Source: Apium graveolens
Lineage: Eukaryota; Streptophyta; Magnoliopsida; Apiales; Apiaceae
Length of the DNA: 64,000 nt
NCBI RefSeq assembly: GCF_009905375.1
Contig: NW_027419133.1
Location: 1-64,000, forward strand
Reading direction: 5' to 3'
Shown here: one piece after another, positions 33,856 through 45,230 of the stretch
Position numbering within the stretch: position 1 is the first letter of the stretch
How the letters are laid out: each line of letters opens with the position of its first letter
Position numbers and translations under genes: made by a program
Notes under the pieces: generated by a model
Told to the model about the DNA's origin: nothing
Seen by the model: only the letters and a program-made list of their open reading frames with translations
Databases searched by the model: none

Positions 33856-36800
33856 ATGGCACCCGTAGTTAAGATCATGTCACAGACTGGGTTCATCTAT
33901 GAGAAGAACAACTTCACTGCCTTGGTCAATAAGGGTATTCAGCAATCTGAAGACTATCATAAGGTGATGGACTTCGTGAACAACTGCAAGTTAAGTTTTG
34001 CCATGCTGGAATCACCCACAATTTATTGTGAAGTTGTTGAGGAGATGTGGACAACAGCAATCTATAACTCTAATGATAAAACCATCACTCTAACCATCAA
34101 AGGTAATGATTTCTGTATCAATAGTGATGTCATAAAAGCATGTTTCAAGATTCCTGATTATAATGTAACTGCACCACACACTGACACTGATATTGTCAAT
34201 ATGCTCAATTCCATTCATTATGCACTTCCTACTACAAAACTAAGTGAAATTAGAAGACTATGTCTTAGGAAGGAATGGAGTTACTTGTGTGATGTAGTAA
34301 CTAAAGTCTTTTCTGGAAAAATCTGTAATTTTGATTCTGTGAACATTTCCATGCTTAACATGCTATACATGCTAGTTACAGACAAATATTACAATTTCAG
34401 TGACCTTGTTGTGTATGAGTTAGGTTTTAAACTAGGTGACTTAGCCAAAAGAGGAAAGAATATTTACTATGCTAGATTTTTTATGCTTTTGGCTAACCAT
34501 CTTTGTCAAGAGATTGAACTTGAGAACCCAAACAACAAATTAGCTTGTTGGGTTCAAGAGAGAAGAATCATTGCAGACTTGAACAGAGCCAACCATCACA
34601 AGGATGTGCCAATGTTCTATTTTCCTGTAATGCTGACACCTCAGGTAAGTGAGGTAAGTTCATCCAGACCCTCAACTATTCCAATATCTTCTATTTCTTT
34701 GACTTCAGGCATAGCTATGGCAACTGTGACAATGACCAAACAGTTGCCTACCAAAGCTGCCAAAACAACTGCAATTTCTAAATCCAAATCAAAGAAAACC
34801 CCCTCTGGTATCTCTCAAAAGGTACCAATTCAAAAATCTACCAAAACCAAAGAGGGGAGTGTGAAGGAGGGCAAGATAGGTGAGGGAAGGGGTGAACATC
34901 AAAGAAACCCCAAGGATAAGGTTGGAGAGTTGAGTGAATCCCAGCCTAGCCACACTGCAGTTTCCCAACAAACTGTAGTGCTTAACAAGGACAAAAGCTC
35001 ACTTCTAGCTGCATCCTCCCAAAAGGATGTGGCTATTGAACAAAGCTCTCATCCAAGAGCACATGCAAGAGGGTTAGGGACACAAGCTCACACCAAACCT
35101 ACACTAGAAAGAAGAAATCCAAAACAACTGGGGATGCACAGGGCACACACTTAGTGCAAACTGGTGCTAAAGACACAGTCCCTGCACCTTTTCAAATTCA
35201 GATTGATGTGGCTCCAATAAATATGGAGTCACAGCCAAAATCTCTCATAATAGAAGCCACAGAAACACAATACTCACCAACTAACTCACTGGAAGTGGAC
35301 ATGATAAACACTTCAATTCCTGATTCCCCTTCTTTAACTCTGTTGGGGAAGCCAAAATCTAGTGCAAGTGAGCATCATCTTTTAGATGATTTGTTGGCTC
35401 ACTTGCCAATTCTTTCTGATTCTATTGTGACATCTATGCCTCAAATAACATCAATCAACACAGAGTCAACAATAGTTTCTCTTCCCACCTTATTCATTTC
35501 TACTCTCTCGATGGATATTGCTCATCCGTCGAGTAGTGATTGTATCCCGACGGATAAGCTTAACAGCAGTTATCCGTCGGATAGCTTTACCACTCACCCG
35601 ACGGATATCACTTATCCGTCGAGTGTCTCTGCACAACTTCAAACTTCAATAATTTCAAGTGCAGAAGATTTGGTGGTAATACAATCACTCTTAGGACTGA
35701 GAGAGGAGAGTGCATTGAGTGAGAGGCTGGGTTGCTCCCAGGAAAAAGGAGAGGAAAAAAGTGAATCTCAGCAATCCATTCATTCAGGATTGGCAAAAGT
35801 GAGTGAGAGGAGTCTCGCCTTAGTAGGTGAAGGTGAGGGTGTGAGGGTGGGGAGCCAGGGTGAGACCCTGATGCAACAAAAGAGAGAATATGAGAGAAAG
35901 GCAGGTACTGGAGAAATAAGGATGGAACCAGCCATTGCTAGTGAGTCAATGATTGTGGATGATGCTGAAAAGGAAAGACAATTTCAGCAACATTACAAAG
36001 TTATAATTGATAACATTTCCTTGGATGCTGACACTTTCACTCACCCTGTTTCAGCCTATCAACTGTTGGCTGCTCAGGGCAATGTGGAGGTAGAGCAGAC
36101 TTTGAATTTAGTGCACACCACAGAATCTCTTCAAAGAGATAAAGCTGCTGTGAACAGAATGCCTTCTCAAGCTGGAGAGCCATCTGAAGAATTTGGAGTA
36201 AATTCTGATGATGATGACTCTGGTTCTTTGGATGGAAGCATGAACTTAGGGGGAGCTGAAGGCCCAAGTTCTGCTTTCAGTTTACCTAAATGGGCATGGG
36301 CAAAGGAATTTTCACCAGGGCAATTTGAGGTGTCTTTGGTAAAACAAGTAATAGCTATTCAGCAGGCCCTTCAGGAAGCTTCAGATGCTGGTACCAAGGC
36401 TGTTCTTCAAGCTCACCTAGACTCTTTACATTTAATGAAGATCCAACACTCAAGACAGAATCTCAGTGTGGATGAATTGAAAAAGGAGATAGCTGACTTA
36501 AAGACATATAACTCTGAGAAGCTGGATTCAATAATGCCATATGGTACCATGCATGATCTATTACTAAGATTAAGGAGAGAATCAGATTCTGACAAGAAGA
36601 TAGCCAAGCTGGAGAACAGAGTTCAGGTTATTGAGAATTCAGTGGCTCTACTTCTTCAAAATCAACAGACTCAGACAAATCTTCTTATGCAACTGGCTAA
36701 AGCACAAGGCCTAACTCCTCCACTTGATGATAACAAAAAGGGGGAGAGAGAATCAAGTAAGGGGGAGAAACTTCTAGTTCAAATCAGCAAAGTAATTGTA

Positions 36801-38399
36801 CCTTCAATTACTATCTCCAAGCCACCAGTTGCAGATGGTATAGATCTTATAAATGCAGCAGCAGCAAATTTGAAAGATGCTGATAAAGGAGAGTTGACTC
36901 TGATCAACTGGAAAAAGATTGATGAGGAAATACAGAAAAAGTTTCAATTAGTCAAGGAACCAGATCAGTCAGCCATCCATCACTCTCATGTCAAGCCAAT
37001 CAATGTGAATGAGATGAGCATGAACTATCTGGAGAAAGGACAATCTTCCTGCATCAAGACTACAAAGGCTGAGATAATTCTTAAACCAAGGGCAAACTAT
37101 CCAAAGTTATCTTTGAAGAACCCTATGGATTCTGTGTATGAGACACCCAAGCCTGATGAAAAGAAGCTTCTGTCAAGATCTATTCTCCTCTACAAAGATC
37201 CAGCTGATTCAGCCTCAAGAAAGAGAATTGCAAAGATATTCAGAAATGGGAAGGAAATTTGTGTGGTAGCTGGACATCCACAATTTGCTCATGCAAAGGA
37301 AGAAGAAAAAGCCAGATTGAAGCAGGAAAAGAGGCAAGCTACTCTAGATGCAAAGAAGTCTAAACAAAAGAAAGAACAGTTTGCTATCTTGGCCAAGCTA
37401 CAGGCTGTGAATTCTTCTCAACAAATTCCCTCTCAACCATCTCAAGCTACTGAATCAGAGAAGAAGATTGAAAAATAGAAGAAATCCCCAAGAAAGAAAG
37501 AACTGACTAAAAGAACATAAAGAAAGTTGGATGTTGTTGACAAGGAATTGGAAGATCAATTTCCAAAGGAATCCACTCAAGCTGAAACTCAAGCATCAAA
37601 GCCCTCTGTGGTGTTTGAAGACATAAGGGTGGTGGACCCCTACAGGAACATACATGGAGAGCCTATTGTGCCAAAGGATGAGCCAATAGAGTGGGATAAA
37701 TTACCAATTCCTGACTTCAACTTGCCAATTCTTACTAAGCCAAGAAGGACAAAATCAAGGGCAGTCAAGAAAGTGAAGCTGTCACCTCTCAAATCCAAGT
37801 TAGTAGTCAAAGCTTAACCCAAGGTCAACAGGGGAGACTACTTGTACTTGTGTGACATCAAAGAATTCTCAGATCTAAACCTTTATCTGGAGGAGCTGGA
37901 TGAGGTAAGGGCAATTGATGCATACAGAAACCTACCTGAAAGGTTGGTGTTCAAGTACAAAGGGGGAAGGGAGATTCAGTGGCCTCTTCACAGGATACTT
38001 CAAGAAAGCCAAGCTGTGTTGATCAAAGTCTATTCATCCTTCAAGAAAAACTTTGGGTTCAATGTAACTGCAAAAAGATTAGTATTGAAGAAGATTGAAG
38101 AGCTAAGGAGTGTTAGAGCCAAAGATGCACTACCCAAAACTCTTATCATCCCATACACAGGGAGAAGAGTGCATCTAAGGCCCTACTGGCTGATGGAATT
38201 CATGGATGACAAGGGTGTGAGAAGATTCTTCAGATTAGAAGACCAATTGAGTATCTCTAGCAATGAGACTCTCTTGGAAATGCAAGAAATGTTAGATCTC
38301 TCAGAATCTGATGAATTAGAATTCCACAGACAGCTCCAGAATCAAATTGAAGAAAACAACAGAAAGCTTGGAAGAAGATCCAGACCTTCAAGAATCTAG
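33856..38399 (+). pseudogene. Third ORF downstream of pol (element C)
   Basis: About 1,510 codons, function unknown; it sits where Sireviruses carry their env-like gene. Frame one (33856-35154) has a conserved N-terminal domain of about 270 residues, then a Ser/Thr/Lys-rich linker. A frameshift near 35050-35110 moves to frame two, which runs to 38399 with stops at 37476, 37518 and 37815. Frame two holds motif hairpins (35509-35621), an acidic middle, a coiled-coil-like segment (about 36430-36720), a Lys/Glu-rich segment (about 37280-37400) and a conserved C-terminal domain (37842-38399). I see no signal peptide or obvious transmembrane helix, so a true envelope role is not supported. It could be a structural or regulatory protein. 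Confidence 0.8.
35509..35621 (+). repeat. Three inverted CGACGGAT pairs within the third ORF
   Basis: Alternating orientation: CGATGGAT 35509-35516 with ATCCGTCG 35524-35531; CGACGGAT 35548-35555 with ATCCGTCG 35572-35579; CGACGGAT 35599-35606 with ATCCGTCG 35614-35621. The middle pair extends to 11 paired bases (CCGACGGATAA/TTATCCGTCGG). Element A keeps the same six sites at 5398-5510. Confidence 0.85.
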
Positions 38400-38574
38400 A
38401 AAAATCTGCTCAGACTAGAGGAGCATCTTGAACTGACTGTGAGCCAAACCTTGTACATTTTTGTTTAAATTGAAGCACTTTCAGTTTTATCTACTTATCT
38501 TTAAAGATATATGTTTAGGATGTTTTCTTATCATCAAGTATCTCTTAATTTATGGCTACAATTCCAGTAGACAT

Positions 38575-38588
38575 AAATTGGGGGAGAT
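38575..38588 (+). other. Polypurine tract of element C
   Basis: AAATTGGGGGAGAT directly before the LTR start, identical to A. The 3' untranslated stretch 38400-38574 shows nothing else. Confidence 0.85.
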
Positions 38589-39655
38589 TGTTGTGAATAT
38601 GTTGTGTACTTGATGATTACCTAAACAAAACATCTAAGTAGATTTTACTTAGTGAAATAATGTAGGACTCGATGGATAAGAATTATAGTCCCGACGGATA
38701 ACTCATTATAGTCCCGACGGATGATTAACTTATTATCCATCGAGTGAGTAGCTTATGTAATAATAAGTTTGTAGCACAGTGTTGTATACACCTTTGTATA
38801 GAAACTGGAGTAGCATATAAGTCATGTTGACTTTAACTAGATATGCAGAATAGGTTGATTAACTGTACATAAGCAATGTCTTATAATTCTGTATAAGTGA
38901 AATGAAGTCAAGTGCCAAAATAGCTACCAACGGATGATTAACAAAGCTTCGACGGATGACCAAAATAGCTACCAACGGATGCTTAACAAAGCTTCGACGG
39001 ATGATCAAATGACTATCAACGGATGTTTAACATAGCAGTCGACGGATAATCAATTAAGTCATCGACGGATGATCTGAAAGTCGACAGATGATCATATCAA
39101 GATTCAAACATCAGTTGAACAGTGAAAGCTGACACACAGCCGTTGAGTTGGATACAAGTACACTGTGGAAGCCCATTAACTGGGTAATAGAGGACGAAAA
39201 GCAGCAAAGATCAAGACTGTTAGATTTTATATTTGTTCAGTTCTTTTGACTTTGTAATCTTGGTAATATATAAACCAAGAGAGTAGCAAATAGAAAAATA
39301 ACTGAGATAGCTAAGAAACAACAACAGAGAAATCTTTGTAAGCACTATCTTTAGCATTTCCTGTGTTCTTAGCAATTCTATTTGTGTAAGCAGCTGTGAG
39401 CATTTCTGCACACAGAGTCCTCTCGATATATTAAATATATCTCTGGTGGAATTGTTTAAATCCACCAGAAAGTTTTTAAAGACACTTGTTGTTAATTACT
39501 TATGTTTTGATTCATTCAAGTTTACATTCCGTATTGTGCTAATCAAAACAAATATATCCATAATCGAGTTGAACATTTTTATTTCAAGAAAAAGGTTCAA
39601 GAATTCCATTCAACCCCCCTTCTGTAATTCTTGTTATATTGTTAAGGGACTAACA
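38589..39655 (+). repeat. 3' LTR of element C
   Basis: TGTTGTGAATATG...GGGACTAACA, 1,067 bp. It contains the motif array (38670-39089), TATATAAA at 39267-39274 within CTTGGT...ACCAAG, and the CTGGTGGA hairpin (39443-39468). It is followed by CTACT and gypsy H sequence. Confidence 0.9.
38670..39089 (+). repeat. CGACGGAT motif array in LTR of C
   Basis: Copies begin at 38670, 38692, 38715, then 38928, 38950, 38973, 38995, 39017, 39040, 39063 and 39082. Intervals are 22, 23 and then 22, 23, 22, 22, 23, 23, 19. Several are variants (CGATGGAT, CAACGGAT, CGACAGAT), mostly CpG to TpG or CpA. Confidence 0.85.
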
Positions 39656-40841
39656 CTACTGTAACGATAATGTATGGGAGCCTTGATGTGAGGCTACGAA
39701 TAAGATAATGTGCGACAACAATTGAAGTTTCGTTGGTTAAGGAAGGTAAGTGGACTCGATAAAGGACAAAAGGTAGATCGAAGTGAACGGACCTTTATCT
39801 GATTGTTTCTTTAAAATTGGTACCTTGTTATAGGTTGGAAGGACAACAACCAACTCATATAGTAAGGACAACCAGATTTGTGATTTTCAAAATTTTTAAC
39901 AAGTTTTCAAAGAAGATCTTCCTTACAAAATTTCCAAAAGCCTTTTTGAATAAAATAAGTTTTAAACCTTGGTTGTCAAGTTACTACTTGAGTTTCTTGT
40001 TTGTTAGAAAGCCCGGATTACCTGGAAAAATGCTGTTTCAGAGTTAGTATTGTCAATTCAAAGGACAAGGTGATTCGCGATTAGGAAGAAGTTGGTTATT
40101 CTCAACAGAAAGGTACAAATATTGTTTGATAAGATTAACAACAGAATCAGTTTACGAAGAAATTACTCATCCAATTACAGGATTATCCAAGTTCAAAGAG
40201 TTCATTGATCTAACAAAAGTCTGAGTATGACTGAAGGAGATTGAGAAGATTTCCAGATTTCCTAAAAAGAATAATATTATTAACACAAGGATTGCTATGT
40301 TGAATGCTTCGGGGTTATTCTAAATTGAAAAAGGAAACTCGAGGTTGTCTGGTAGGGACGTCATTATGATCGAGTTGTTAAAGTATTACATGTAGAGGTG
40401 TGATGTTAAAGACGGAAGATGTGACAAGTAAGAATCTACCATAATGCTTAATTTGCGAAGGCATTTCAACATACTTTCTAAAGTTATTATGTGAAACAAT
40501 GGAAATATGATCGAACAAGCTCGAAAGATGAATATAAGTGAAATGTGGATAGTGACCAATGGTATCGTTCTTGTCTTCAATATTACAGCGTATATTCCCT
40601 TTTTGATTCCTAAATAAGTATGAACTTCTTTTCTTAAATAAACTCCTTGCTATGATATCGAAAAGGAGGATATTTCTTTCCTTTCAAATTTAATTATTTC
40701 CCTCAATTTTTGCTTTTTGATTGGGACAAACAGTGTTATGGTGAGACACTTTGTCAGAGTGACGAAGAGTCGGGTGGGACGCCACCTAATCATATGCTGT
40801 ATGCCATATGGTACGAGAGACTGGCCATCTTAAGTACCAAT
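39656..40841 (+). mobile_element. Decayed Ty3/gypsy element H, left internal part
   Basis: Runs from the end of C to the start of K and continues at 48845 once K is removed (the CCAAT duplication joins them). No domain is recognisable here. By position upstream of decayed pol it should be gag or leader sequence. Short open frames (for example 39817-40047) show no motif. Confidence 0.5.
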
Positions 40842-42514
40842 TGAAAGGAATATGTCCTAAGTCCAATCATGTATAAGGATTTAGGAATAACTTTTATGTA
40901 ATCTGTTTTGATTTCATTGATATTAATAAAGACTTGTTTTGTTTTTATTACGGGCTTTATCTATTTAAGTGTTTAAATAAGATATACCATAGTTTAGAGT
41001 AAAGCTTTTTATGGATTATGATGAGATCATAATAGTGAGACCTAAAAAGATGATAACTCTAAACTTAAATAGTTCCTGGTCATAGGATTACTAACTGGTA
41101 ATTAATAATCCGCAAAGATCGGTACATACTATGCTTGCTTCATTACGAAGGATGTCTGTGCTCATAGACATTTGTGTGGTGACACTATAGCTAGTATGTA
41201 GGTGCTTATTATAGAATAAGTTCACTGAACATGACTCGCCTAGCTGAACAACTGATGGAGTTCACTCACGTGTCAGCAGTTGTTCGCTTAGTGATAGTTG
41301 TACAAGTATCCTTAGACTTGAGGTCATCATAGTCATCTTGTGTACACTGAAATATGCTTTGGTTTAGTTCTTAGTCTCCAGGGATAATTATTAGGGCTCT
41401 TCTGGGTACAGGAATTTGTACACGAAGATAGTGTATGATCAATAAAGGATCTACCCCTTCCAGTGAAGGAAGCGAATGTTCAAGGCTGATCCACTTATGC
41501 TAGTTCAGGAATCTCTGGCCAGAGTAAATGAAATTAGAAAGGAGTTTCTAATTTGCATACAACTACGCATAGTAAATGGTAAGCAAGTGATTGAATTAGA
41601 TAGGCTTGACACGAGATCCATGCCTTGTATTTAATCGGGACATTGTAGGGTAGAAGGAGTTTATTGTACGGTAACTATTCACTGACAGGTTCTTGGTATT
41701 CTAAGCAGTGAATTCATATTATCCGGATAGTCGCGATATGTTGAGAAGCATCACTCACGATGTAGAATAAATGTGATTAATTAATTAATCATATTTAATA
41801 AATTAGAGATTTTATATAAATAATGATAAAATAGTTTTATTATTATTTATTTCTACTACCGGCTTAATATTGAACCTATAGGGTCACACCATAAAAACGA
41901 GAATGATTTAATGGTGGAGGAATTAATTAATAATGGCTAATAATTATTTATTTATGAAATAAATAATTAATTGGCAAATTTAATAATTGATTAAATGAGA
42001 TTTAATTGATTATAAATTAATTAAGAAAAGTTCTTAATATTATTAATTAAAGGATTTAATTTTTGGAAATTAAATCAAGAGAGAGAATTATTTCTAAAGT
42101 GTTTAGAAAAAGGATTAACGATTAAAAGGTGTTTTAATTATTAATGAGAATAATAAATGGGATAATAATAATAATATTTATGGGAAAATTTCAGCTGAAA
42201 ATTTTGCCTATAAATACACTATTATAGACCCTATTTTATACGAACCCACATCAAACCCGAAAACTCAAAAAGTTTGGAAAACCCAATTCTCTCCACCTCC
42301 TTCCTCCTCCTTAACATCGTTTTCTTGGTGGATACCGATGGAGTGCTTCACACTTGAGGAGCAACTGCTAAGGATCTTTGATCGTTGTCTCCGAATTATA
42401 TTTAAAGGTTAGATTCGATCCCTCGAATTTTTATTCATGATTTATATGCTTTTATTTGGATTTTGTATGTGTTAAATTGTTTTGCCATGACCCCGCTGCA
42501 TTAAAAATCCAACA
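40842..42514 (+). repeat. 5' LTR of element K
   Basis: TGAAAGGAATATG...AAAATCCAACA. A TATA box TATAAATA lies at 42209-42216, followed by a CT-rich leader (about 42290-42320). Confidence 0.92.
42209..42216 (+). promoter_or_regulatory. TATA box of 5' LTR of K
   Basis: TATAAATA in the context GCC...CACT, about 300 bp before the LTR end, with the same site at 48534-48541 in the 3' LTR. Transcription likely starts near 42240. Confidence 0.65.
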
Positions 42515-42515
42515 T

Positions 42516-42528
42516 TGGTATCAGAGCC
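42516..42528 (+). other. Primer-binding site of K
   Basis: TGGTATCAGAGCC begins one base after the LTR, complementary to initiator tRNA-Met. Confidence 0.88.
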
Positions 42529-42950
42529 AGGTTGTATACATATAGATCTGTGGTAAAAATTTCAGAATTTTATGTGCTTGTGTGAATTAATTATGATTTT
42601 TACAAGTTATATTATGGATTAATTTTGTCTGATGAGAAATTGTTTCTCAGAATAATTTTGAATGTTGATCTGGGTTCTACAAGTGTTGTAGATCGTCTGG
42701 GTATTTTTTTCATAATTTTAGGATGTATAGATTTTTTATTATGAATTTTTGAAGTTCTTACAATTAAAATTCATAATTAAATATGTAAATATATGTATAT
42801 GTAGTATATATATATATTTGTATATACATCTACTGCATCTGCTGATGCTGCTGCACGGACAAAGAAAAGGACAGAGTTGACAACACAGTACGGCGGCACA
42901 GTTTCCGAGAAAGAAAAAGACGCGACTGCTGTAGAAAGAAAAAAAAATAT

Positions 42951-43099
42951 AGGGGTGTAACGCATTCCGGGAATGCGTTACACACCTGTGGCGCATTCAC
43001 GGAATGCGTTACACCCTTTAATGGCTTAAAAGGGGTGTAACGCATCACCGGAATGCATTACAGGGCTTGTAACGCGTTCCTGTAATGCGTTACAGCCCT
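42951..43099 (+). repeat. Four palindromes with TAACGCATTCC-type arms
   Basis: The first (42955-42983) is perfect: 14-base arms GTGTAACGCATTCC and GGAATGCGTTACAC around one base. Three imperfect relatives follow at about 42992-43015, 43033-43064 and 43069-43097, with GTAACGC/GCGTTAC-type arms and altered centres. Each can form a hairpin in RNA or a cruciform in DNA. The cluster is CpG-rich in otherwise AT-rich sequence. Confidence 0.8.
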
Positions 43100-43830
43100 C
43101 TGTTGATTTTAAAATTGATTTTCTAGGAGTTTCGTAACTCCGTTTTGGGCGTGTAATATACCGTTGGATTCGTTTTTCCGAGATGGATCTAATGGAGTGA
43201 TCAATTTTAGTTTATATAAAAGTTTTGAACTGTTTATATTTCCATGAAGTGTTTCTAAGCTGTTTTTGACTGTTTTAGTTGCTTTTAAATGCTTCATGTG
43301 ATACATAGAGATGTATAATGCTTAGACGAATGTGCTAGATGATGTAACATGCCTACCTTGATGTTTATTCATGTTTATATATGTGATATATGCTTAGTTT
43401 ATCATGCGATGATAGATTTAGGTGAACTTAAATAAACATAAGGCGTTTGTTAGACAACCTAGTATAGTGAAATTGTTTCATAACCTTAATAAAAATATTA
43501 TGAATACAATCATGAGATTCTTGTGTTTGTGAAAAACGTAATTGAATATGAATTTTCGATATGAGAGAAAGGATGATTCTGTCAACAACAGATTTCTATC
43601 TGTAAGAAAGGGTTATTAAGTGACGCCTCTTGACAATGCTCCACTCGATCTGGGAATCATCTGATTATTGATTATTGATTTGAAATATTTAATTTAAAAG
43701 GAAGAATTTCTTTATAATATGATTATGATTGTAACGTAATATAATCCCTCTAAAATTAAATAATATCAAGTAGTAATTGGCCAATGATACAACGGGCTTG
43801 TGTCGGTCATAGCCTTCCAACATGATAGAA

Positions 43831-44179
43831 AAGTAGTTCTTATTTTTGAATCATTGTCGGTTCGTGCTACAGCCGAGGGCTTTGATTTCGAAATAAGAAA
43901 TACTTGTCTATTACATAGAGATGTGTACATTGAATAAGAATCTAAAGGTCGGTACGTGCTACAGCCGTGGGCCTTTGGGGACTGATTCAACTGTACGGAA
44001 TGTTGGGTTAGACTTGACTTAGAATATTGAGTTTGTCGTGCTACAGCCGAGACTCAATTATTCAAGAGGCTAAAGTTTGATTAGGGAATAACATGAGATG
44101 TAATTGACAAGAGTTGTCTGCCTATTGAACATTACATGGCGATTCGTGCTACAGCCGGGGTCATGTAATGAAATGTAGG
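43831..44179 (+). ncRNA. Array of four stem-loops with constant loop CGTGCTACAGCCG
   Basis: CGTGCTACAGCCG occurs at 43863, 43955, 44037 and 44145. Each copy lies between inverted arms whose sequence differs from copy to copy. Arms are 43831-43853 with 43883-43905 (about 19 of 23 pairs plus wobbles); 43925-43948 with 43972-43996 (about 19 pairs, one bulge); 44022-44032 with 44052-44063 (11 pairs, one bulge); and 44121-44139 with 44161-44179 (13 pairs, internal loop). An inner CGG/CCG closes the loop in the first two. Constant loop with different but still paired stems is what selection on RNA structure produces. A degenerate fifth loop may lie at 43803 (TCGGTCATAGCC). Confidence 0.65.
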
Positions 44180-44361
44180 ATCCCTATTCCCACTAGCATT
44201 ATGAATGCTTAATTTTTCACGTAGGGGGTTGAATAAATTAGAGAAAACTAGTGGGAGCCACTTATGAATAAAGACCCGATTCATATAGTGTTTTGAAATG
44301 AAATCGAATATTTTCTAAGTGTTGTTATGTGTTTATCATTTACAGATTTACAATATATATT

Positions 44362-45230
44362 ATGTCTTCTGCACTATCACTCAGGAGCATACTAGATGCT
44401 CATAAATTGACTGGTCCTAATTATGCTGACTGGCTTCGAAACTTGAGAATTGTTCTCAGGATTGAGAAGCTGGAATACGTGATTGACTCACCTAAGCCTA
44501 CTGAACCTGCTAGTGATGCACATAATGATGAACATGTTGTGTATCGTAAGTGGATAAATGATGCAAATGTTGTTCAATGCATCATGCTAGCTTCCATGAA
44601 CATTGAGCTACAGAAGCAACATGAGCATATGGATGCTCACACTATCCTCATGCATCTACAAGAGTTGTATGATGTGGCGGGGAGGACAGCTCGATATGAG
44701 ATATCGAAGGAGCTGTTCGGTTGTAGGATGTCTGAGGGATCATCTGTGAATGACCATGTACTTAAGATGATCAATTTGATTAAACGTCTTGGACAACTTG
44801 GTTTTGTCATGGATGGGGAGCTGAGCCAAGACTTGGTCTTGCAATCGCTTCCGAGTTCGTTCTCGTAGTTTGTTGTGAACTTTCACATGAATAAGTTGGA
44901 TGTCAGCCTGCCTGAACTCCACAACATGTTGAAGACTGCGGAATCGAATTTCCCCCTAAGAAGAGTTATGTTCTTCTAATTGGTGAAGGTTCCAATCCTA
45001 AGAAAAGGAAGAGGAACTTTTCCAAGAAGAAGAATGTAGGTGAGAAAATGCCGGTTCCACCAAAAGCTGAAGACCCCAAGAGCAAAGTTGTTTGCTTTCA
45101 CTGTAACAAGGTGGGGTACTGGAAGAGTAACTGCAAGGTTTACCTTGCAGAATTGAAGAAGAAGAAGGGTAGTGAGACTACCGCTTCTGATTCAGGTATG
45201 TTCATGATAGAAGTGAATATGTCATTAAAT
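44362..45230 (+). pseudogene. gag: Copia Gag (element K)
   Basis: Starts MSSALSLRSILDAHKLTGPN at 44362; this ATG gives the usual copia Gag N-terminus, whereas an upstream in-frame ATG at 44329 adds only unrelated residues. A UBN2-like Gag region spans about residues 10-165. A stop at 44866-44868 (TCG TAG where a Gln is expected) and a frameshift near 44950 break it. The zinc knuckle CFHCNKVGYWKSNC is encoded at about 45090-45135. The His is replaced by Tyr at the usual GH position (VGYWKSNC), which would weaken zinc binding. Confidence 0.85.

Larger units (their letters stand above)
29610..39655 (+). mobile_element. Ty1/copia (Sirevirus-like) element C
   Basis: The most complete member of the A/B family here: gag tail, protease, integrase, RT, RNase H, spacer, third ORF, polypurine tract and 3' LTR. 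The left part (5' LTR, most of gag) is replaced by E. The five bases to the right of the LTR are CTACT; no partner copy is present on the left. Every coding region carries stops or frameshifts. Confidence 0.9.
42529..44361 (+). other. Long untranslated leader of K
   Basis: About 1.8 kb between primer site and gag with no coding potential; a few short ATG frames only. It contains a palindrome cluster (42951-43099) and four stem-loops with a shared loop (43831-44179). A leader this long with such structure would block simple scanning, so it may direct packaging, dimerisation or internal initiation; that is inference. Confidence 0.7.

Noticed and set aside
33856..38399. Third ORF as a true envelope gene
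   Set aside because: No signal peptide, furin-like site or clear transmembrane helix is visible. Position alone is not enough.
39656..40841. Short frames at 39817-40047 and nearby as genes
   Set aside because: Isolated, no motif, and within a decayed gypsy internal region that continues beyond K.
42951..43099. Palindromes as a MITE or transposon insertion in K
   Set aside because: Each unit is about 30 bases with no target duplication, and four related units sit side by side, so an insertion is less likely than a local repeat cluster.
43831..44179. Stem-loop array as a known ribozyme or riboswitch
   Set aside because: I could not match the loop or stem layout to hammerhead, twister or any riboswitch core. 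It is kept as a novel structural candidate only.
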